Below the pieces are notes generated by a model, which was not told the DNA's origin, searched no databases, and worked only from the letters and a program-made list of their open reading frames with translations. Shown here in pieces: positions 43,145 to 47,626 of a stretch of 47,626 nt of DNA. Location of the stretch: NCBI GenBank assembly GCA_016882525.1, contig VGPU01000016.1, positions 1 to 47,626 of the forward strand, read 5' to 3'. A program made the position numbers and the translations under genes. Source of the stretch: Cyanobacteria bacterium M_surface_10_m2_119. Lineage in GTDB: Bacteria; Cyanobacteriota; Cyanobacteriia; PCC-6307; Cyanobiaceae. Positions within the stretch are counted from its first letter, which is position 1. Each line of letters starts with the position of its first letter.

Positions 43145-43919
43145 GAGCCGCCATCCCCCAGGCTGCCGCCACCCGGTCGAGCTGCTCCTGAGCCTTGGGG
43201 TCGCTCTGCCGGCGTCGTGCCTCCCCCAGGGTCTGCTGGGCTGCGGCATCATCCCCGCGCTCGTGCTGCAGCATCGCCCGGGCCAGCAGGGGCCGATGGT
43301 CGTTTGGGAAACGGGTGGTCAGCTTGATCAGCTCTGCCTCCGCTGCCCCCTGCTGGCCGCGTCGCTGCAGCACGTTGGCCAGCAACAGGCCGATCGGCAG
43401 GGCCTCGGGCCTGAGGCTGGGGCTCGTGGCGCGCTTGAGGGCAGCCTCCAGTTGTTGCTGGGCCTGCGCGCCCCGCCCCTGCTCGAGCTGGATCAGGGCC
43501 ATCAGCTGTAACCCCTCCAACTGGTCGGGTCGCTGGCTGAGGAGCTGGCGCAGTTCGCGCTCCGCGCCCTTGAGGTCCTTCTGATCGCGGCGCAGTTCGG
43601 CCAGCAGCAGCCGCAGCGACCAGCGATCCGGTTCCCGATCCGCCAGCCGCTCCAGAAGGGGGGTGGCTTCGGCTCGCCGATCCAGGGCCACCAGCAGTTC
43701 GAGCAGCCGCTGCTGCTGGGCGGCGCTGGCCTGGCCCCGATCCAGTTGCCGCCGCAGTTGCTGGGCCTCGCGTTGCAGGGTCGCCTGGCTGTTCGAGGCG
43801 CCGGCGGCGCTGCCGTGGTGCAGCTGGCCGAGCCACCAGCCCGTGCCCACGCAGACCGCTGCCAGGGCCACCACGCCAGTGCCCAGCCAGAGACCTTGCC
43901 GGGATTGCCGTGGAGGCAT
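43074..43919 (-). CDS. membrane-anchored TPR protein
   Basis: A 281-residue protein. Residues about 10-32 are a membrane anchor (LWLGTGVVALAAVCVGTGWW). A coiled-coil-like Gln/Arg-rich segment follows (TLQREAQQLRRQLDRGQ), then about five helix-turn-helix repeats with the TPR spacing (ALDRRAEATPLLERLADREP, DLKGAERELRQLLSQRP, GAQAQQQLEAALKRA, GAAEAELIKLTTRFP, DDAAAQQTLGEARRR). The Ser/Pro tail is disordered and overlaps the neighbouring secreted-protein gene. It probably scaffolds an envelope complex; some cyanobacterial TPR proteins help photosystem or cytochrome assembly, but nothing here shows that. Confidence 0.8.
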   Translation of the reverse strand: MPPRQSRQGLWLGTGVVALAAVCVGTGWWLGQLHHGSAAGASNSQATLQREAQQLRRQLDRGQASAAQQQRLLELLVALDRRAEATPLLERLADREPDRWSLRLLLAELRRDQKDLKGAERELRQLLSQRPDQLEGLQLMALIQLEQGRGAQAQQQLEAALKRATSPSLRPEALPIGLLLANVLQRRGQQGAAEAELIKLTTRFPNDHRPLLARAMLQHERGDDAAAQQTLGEARRRQSDPKAQEQLDRVAAAWGMAALKGSASGSSPAKPTASPAGPENP

Positions 43920-43988
43920 TGCGCCGCGCTGGAGGGGCTGTCAGTCTGCCCGGCCGCCGCCGCGCTGGAGACCACTACATTGGCGGCC

Positions 43989-44702
43989 ATGCGCCCCCAT
44001 CCCATCCCTCCGGTCACCGAGCCCCTGCAGTACCGGGCCATCGGCGTCGTGCGCGGCACATACGTGCCGGCCGATGCCGAGCAGATCACCCGCGGTCTGA
44101 TCCGCACCGAGGACGGAGAGGAGCTCGAGGCGGTGGTGCTGGGTCGCCTCCTCACCCTGATGCGGCGCCATCTCGACCTCGAATGCCCCCATCTCTGGGT
44201 GGTCTATCCCCGCTCGCGCGAGGAAGGTGGCCTGCACCTGCAGATGGTCGGTGTCTGGGAACCCAGCACCCTCAGCCCAGCTGACGGTGAACCTGCCGCC
44301 GCCGACAGCACTGATTCTTCGCCGGTTGACACGTCGCCGGCCGATGCCCTTCCCGAGGGCGATGACTACTTCTCCGTGCGCGGCGAACTGGTGTTCACCA
44401 AGCCGGAGACCGGCCAGCTGGTGGTGAAGGTGCGCCAACTCCCCCGGGCTGACGGCCAGCGACCCCTGCCTTTCAAACTTCAGATTCAGGGCACCGTGCC
44501 CCTGGAGCACCTGCGTCACTTCGTCGCCCTCGACCTGCGGCGCCAGGGTCAGGAGCTTCAGCTGGAGCGCCTTGAAGTGATCGGACCGGTCGCGCAGCGC
44601 GGCAACCGCGGCGGCAAGGGGCGCCGTGATGGCCGTCGCGATGGCCGGCGCTCCTCCCCCCACCAGTCCGGAGCGCCCGCGGCCGGTCGGCCCGCCCGCT
44701 GA
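43989..44702 (+). CDS. conserved-looking hypothetical protein
   Basis: A 237-residue soluble protein I do not recognise. The N-terminal part (LQYRAIGVVRGTYVPADAEQ, GLIRTEDGEELEAVVLGRL, CPHLWVVYPR, LHLQMVGVWEPS) and a second part after a Ser/Asp/Pro-rich linker (FSVRGELVFTKPETGQLVVKVRQ, FKLQIQGTVP, HFVALDLRRQGQELQLERLEVI) both look beta-rich, possibly OB-like. The tail is strongly basic (GNRGGKGRRDGRRDGRRSS), suggesting nucleic-acid or ribosome binding, which is inference. ATG 43989 starts the conserved-looking part; the divergent TPR gene starts 69 bases to the left. Confidence 0.75.
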   Translation: MRPHPIPPVTEPLQYRAIGVVRGTYVPADAEQITRGLIRTEDGEELEAVVLGRLLTLMRRHLDLECPHLWVVYPRSREEGGLHLQMVGVWEPSTLSPADGEPAAADSTDSSPVDTSPADALPEGDDYFSVRGELVFTKPETGQLVVKVRQLPRADGQRPLPFKLQIQGTVPLEHLRHFVALDLRRQGQELQLERLEVIGPVAQRGNRGGKGRRDGRRDGRRSSPHQSGAPAAGRPAR

Positions 44703-44750
44703 AGGTCTCCCGGGGGTTCCCCATCTTTCCTTTACCCGTCCCCACCAGCC

Positions 44751-45416
44751 ATGACCTCCCCCCTCGCGGCCGGGCTGGCCGTGGCCCTGGTGAGCTTGCT
44801 GGCGGTGGTCGGGCCCCTGGTGGGTCTTTCCCCCTGGTGGATTGCCCTGATTGCCGGCCTGGGGCTGGGGGGACTCACCCTCGATGCCGCCACCTTTTCC
44901 GGCCGCGGCGGCCATCTCTTGGCTGAAGCTCTGCCGGGGGGCGAAGCCCGTCTGCGCCGCATTGCCATCCATGAAGCCGGTCATGTGCTCGTGGCGGCCG
45001 AGGAGGGAATGCCGGTGCAGCGCGTGCTGATCGGCAGCCTGGCCTGTCTGCAGGCTGGCCTGGCGTCCGGGGGCACCACGGAGCTGGAGCCTCCCCCGCA
45101 GGCCAAGTTGCCCCTCGAGGAGTTGCGCCGCTGGAGTCGGGTGCTGCAGGCCGGGATCGCCGCCGAGCAGCTGGTCTATGGCGCCAGTGTCGGTGGTGCC
45201 GATGACCGGGCGTTGCTGGGGCGGCTCTGGGGGATCTCCGGCTACGACGTGGAAACGGCCCAGCGGGAGCAGCGCCGCGCGCGACGGGAGATCGAGCAGC
45301 AGCTGGGACGCCGCCGCCAGGAGCTGGAGGGCGAAGCCCAGCGGTTGCTGGAGGCTGCTCCCCGGCTCGGGCGCCGCCCCCCTGGGTTGGAGCCGACCGC
45401 CCCTGGGGAGGCATGA
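44751..45416 (+). CDS. FtsH-protease-like (M41) membrane protein without AAA domain
   Basis: A 221-residue protein. Residues about 5-45 form two membrane segments. A zinc-metalloprotease motif follows: RRIAIHEAGHVLVAAEEG with HEAGH at 74-78. A later AEQLVYGASVGGADDRALL (Asp151/Asp152) matches the third zinc ligand region of FtsH (AEExxxGxxxxGAxxD). The ATP-hydrolysing AAA module is absent, so this is a stand-alone M41-like domain, a type seen in photosynthetic organisms as inactive or regulatory FtsH relatives, although here the zinc ligands look intact. The C-terminus is a long basic/acidic helix. The larC ATG begins one base after its stop. Confidence 0.82.
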   Translation: MTSPLAAGLAVALVSLLAVVGPLVGLSPWWIALIAGLGLGGLTLDAATFSGRGGHLLAEALPGGEARLRRIAIHEAGHVLVAAEEGMPVQRVLIGSLACLQAGLASGGTTELEPPPQAKLPLEELRRWSRVLQAGIAAEQLVYGASVGGADDRALLGRLWGISGYDVETAQREQRRARREIEQQLGRRRQELEGEAQRLLEAAPRLGRRPPGLEPTAPGEA

Positions 45417-45417
45417 G

Positions 45418-46674
45418 ATGGCCCTGGCCCTGATCGACTGTCCCACGGGCCTCGCCGGCAACATGCTGCTGGCCGCTCTTTTCGACCTGGGTGTGCCTCC
45501 CGCGGTGCTGGAGGAGCCCCTGGCCGCCCTGGGGCTCGCCGGCCGCTACGCCCTGCAACTCGAGGAGCGCCGCAGCGGCGGCCTGCGCGGCCTGCATCTC
45601 GAGGTGGAGGTCCGCGAGCGCGAGCCTGCCCATCGCCACTGGGCCCGGTTGCGGCCCCTGCTGGAGCAGGCCCCACTGGCCGATCCCCTGCGCCGCCGGG
45701 TGCTGGCGGTGTTCACCCTGCTGGCTGAGGTGGAAGGGGCCGTGCATGGCCACGACCCGGAGCAGGTGCACTTTCATGAAGTGGGAGCCATCGACGCCCT
45801 GGTGGATGTGGTGGGGGTCTGCGCGGGATTGCTGCACCTGGGGGTGGATCAGGTGGTCTGCCTGCCGCCACCCGCCGGACACGGCCGCGTGGCCACGGCC
45901 CACGGCCCCCTGCCGGTGCCGGTGCCCGCCGTGCTGGAGCTGGCGAGGCGCCGTGCGATCCCGCTGGCCAGCAGTGCCGGTCTGCCGGCGGTGGAACTCA
46001 CGACCCCCACCGGGTTGGCCTTGGCGGCCTGCTGGGCTGATCGCTTCGGCCTGCCGCCGGCCCATCTGCCCCGGCGGGTGGGGGTGGGGCTGGGCAGTCT
46101 CCAGCTCGATCGGCCCAACCTGCTGCGGCTGGTGCTGGCCGATCCGCTCGCCGGCGCAGGGGAGTCACCGTCACCGCTGCGGGAGCCGGTGGTCGAACAG
46201 CAGGCCCTGATCGATGACGCCACGCCGGAGGATCTGGCAGCCCTGATGGAGGCGCTGCGGGAGGCCGGCGCGCTCGACGTGTTCGCCCAGCCGCTCACGA
46301 TGAAGAAGGGACGGCCGGGCTGGCTGGTGACGGCCCTCTGCCTGCCGGTGGCCGCTGAGCGGCTGCGGGCGCTGTGGTGGCAGCACGGCACCAGCCTGGG
46401 GCTGCGCGAACGCCTGGAGCAGCGCTGGCTGCTTCCCCGTCGGATCGTCACCCTCCAGACGAGTCTGGGCAGCGTGCGCCTGAAACAGGCCCTGCTCCCC
46501 GATGGTCGCTGGCGATCAAAACCGGAGCACGATGATCTGCTGGCCCTGGCCCGTCGCCACGGCCTGGCCCTGGAGCAGGTGCGTGCCACCGTGTGGCAAC
46601 ACCAGGAGCAGCAGGAGCGGCTGTCGCCGCAGCCCCAGTCCAGGCCCCACCCCCCGATCGCCGGCCAGCCATGA
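45418..46674 (+). CDS. larC: LarC-family nickel-insertion protein (DUF111)
   Basis: A 418-residue protein with the LarC/DUF111 features: ALIDCPTGLAGNMLLAALFDLG, HFHEVGAIDALVDVVGV, the TAHGPLPVPVPAVLEL and ELTTPTGLAL segments, then DDATPEDLAALMEALREAGALDVF and a C-terminal TMKKGRPG with TVQTSLG-like strands. LarC inserts nickel into the pincer cofactor of lactate racemase and related enzymes, consuming CTP. Unlike the split, frameshifted larC of Lactiplantibacillus it is a single frame. larB, larE and larA are not in the window. The 3' end overlaps the next gene by four bases. Confidence 0.88.
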   Translation: MALALIDCPTGLAGNMLLAALFDLGVPPAVLEEPLAALGLAGRYALQLEERRSGGLRGLHLEVEVREREPAHRHWARLRPLLEQAPLADPLRRRVLAVFTLLAEVEGAVHGHDPEQVHFHEVGAIDALVDVVGVCAGLLHLGVDQVVCLPPPAGHGRVATAHGPLPVPVPAVLELARRRAIPLASSAGLPAVELTTPTGLALAACWADRFGLPPAHLPRRVGVGLGSLQLDRPNLLRLVLADPLAGAGESPSPLREPVVEQQALIDDATPEDLAALMEALREAGALDVFAQPLTMKKGRPGWLVTALCLPVAAERLRALWWQHGTSLGLRERLEQRWLLPRRIVTLQTSLGSVRLKQALLPDGRWRSKPEHDDLLALARRHGLALEQVRATVWQHQEQQERLSPQPQSRPHPPIAGQP

Positions 46675-47626
46675 TCCGTCCGACCCTGCCCGATCTCTCG
46701 TTGCTGCTGGCCCGCTGCCGCGCGGCCCTGGGGCCCCTGCTGGGTCGCCTGCCGCCCCTGCCGGGGGGGGCATCTCTCTGGATCACCCTGTTGAGCGTGG
46801 GCTTTCTGCTCGCTGCCCTGGGCAGCCATGGGCGTCAGATGCTGCAGCTCAGCCTCGATCTCCAGGGCTGGTTGTGGCTGCTGCTGGGGGTTGGGGTGAG
46901 TCTGCTGAGCCTCCTGGCCAATGCCCTGGGGCTGGGCGTGGTGCTGCGCTGGCTGCAGCTGCGCCCCCACTGGCTGCCGCTGGTGGCGCTCTACCTGAAC
47001 ACCAACCTGCGCAAATATCTGCCCGGTGGAATCTGGCATCTCACCAGTCGGCTCCAGAGCCTGCGCGCCGCCGACGGTCCCCTGGAGACCCCGGCCGGGC
47101 TGGCGATCGCCCTGGCGGCTGTGCTGCTGGATCCCCTGGTGGCCGCTGTGGCGGCCCTGGCGCTGGTGGTGGTGGGCGGCTGGCAGGGCGGTCTGGCCCT
47201 GTTCGCACTCCTGCCCCTGCTGCTGTTGTGGCCCCAGTGGCTGGCTCCGCTGCTGCGGCAGCTGGAGGAGCGCCAGGCCCGTCGTCTGCAGGTCAGCGAT
47301 GCCCTCAGCGCTGAGCTGACCGGCCAGGGCGGGGCGGCCATGGCGGCGGCACTGGCGGGCTATCCCCTGCTTCCCCTGCTGGCCCAGCTGGGGTTCGTGC
47401 TGCTGCGCTTTGGCGGGTTTGCCTGCTGCGTCTTCGCTTTTGACCTGCAGGCCAGCCTCCCCTGGACAGGCTGGCTGGCCGGCTTTGTTCTGGCCTGGAC
47501 CGTTGGTCTGGTGGTGCCCGGGGCTCCGGGGGGGCTGGGGGTGTTTGAAGCGGCCCTGCTGCTGCGGCTCGGCACGGCGATTCCCGATGGGCCACTCCTG
47601 GCGATTGCCCTCAGCTATCGGCTGGT
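46671..47626 (+). CDS. UPF0104/LPG-synthase-type membrane protein (3' end missing)
   Basis: The gene runs off the right edge; 318 residues are visible. It has about seven membrane helices, a short NTNLRKYLPGGIWHL segment and the motif VPGAPGGLGVFEAALLLRL, typical of the UPF0104 / lysylphosphatidylglycerol synthase transmembrane domain family. In cyanobacteria such proteins may be lipid or glycan flippases or transferases; a C-terminal catalytic domain, if any, would lie outside the window. ATG overlaps the larC stop (ATGA), suggesting one operon from 44751 onward. Confidence 0.85.
   Translation, partial: MIRPTLPDLSLLLARCRAALGPLLGRLPPLPGGASLWITLLSVGFLLAALGSHGRQMLQLSLDLQGWLWLLLGVGVSLLSLLANALGLGVVLRWLQLRPHWLPLVALYLNTNLRKYLPGGIWHLTSRLQSLRAADGPLETPAGLAIALAAVLLDPLVAAVAALALVVVGGWQGGLALFALLPLLLLWPQWLAPLLRQLEERQARRLQVSDALSAELTGQGGAAMAAALAGYPLLPLLAQLGFVLLRFGGFACCVFAFDLQASLPWTGWLAGFVLAWTVGLVVPGAPGGLGVFEAALLLRLGTAIPDGPLLAIALSYRL

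Overview
The window is about 47.6 kb of very GC-rich, densely packed bacterial chromosome. It most likely comes from a picocyanobacterium of the Synechococcus/Cyanobium group. I infer this from a C5-pathway hemL, a cyanobacterial-type alternative oxidase cluster, type II NADH dehydrogenase, two Nif11-type small proteins and a GlgX debranching enzyme. I ran no database search. I see no tRNA, rRNA, CRISPR array or transposase.

Layout. 1-6777 (+): the 3' end of a PiT phosphate permease, then a 5-oxoprolinase-like protein and gamma-glutamyltransferase joined by a 4-base overlap (glutathione/gamma-glutamyl salvage). 6809-7321 (-): HdeD-like membrane protein. 7507-19077 (+): a tightly packed run of nine genes: two DUF2231 membrane proteins, subunits II, I and III of a heme-copper oxidase, a GMC flavoprotein, a GH63-type glucosidase, a second GMC flavoprotein and a ClC chloride transporter. 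19091-19591 (-): DoxX. 19683-23131 (+): GlgX, followed by a second ClC-like gene interrupted by an in-frame TGA. 23136-26244 (-): cupin, SMP-30 lactonase, Nif11 and a GlcG-VOC-VOC fusion. 26577-30720: SDR dehydrogenase, a channel-like protein with a lost selectivity filter, NDH-2 (-), a second Nif11 protein and an atypical shikimate-dehydrogenase-like protein. 31146-35765 (-): a livKHMGF-type ABC transporter. 36050-39668: a secreted Gly/Pro-repeat protein, hemL (-) and glcD. 39685-41810 (-): a degenerate GGDEF/EAL/hemerythrin gene split at a run of nine G. 41875-47626: exonuclease III, a small secreted protein, a TPR protein, a conserved hypothetical, an FtsH-protease-like protein without AAA domain, LarC, and the start of a UPF0104-type membrane protein.

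The most interesting part is the 7507-19077 run. Subunit II has lost the whole CuA cysteine/histidine site and subunit I carries YSHPAVY instead of HPEVY, so this is an ARTO-type oxidase that probably takes electrons from quinol. It is packed together with two His-patterned DUF2231 proteins, a glycosidase and two asymmetric GMC flavoproteins. One GMC protein keeps catalytic His/Asn and a Cys-rich cluster; the other has lost them. My inference is a sugar- or polyol-derived electron feed into the quinone pool ending at this oxidase.
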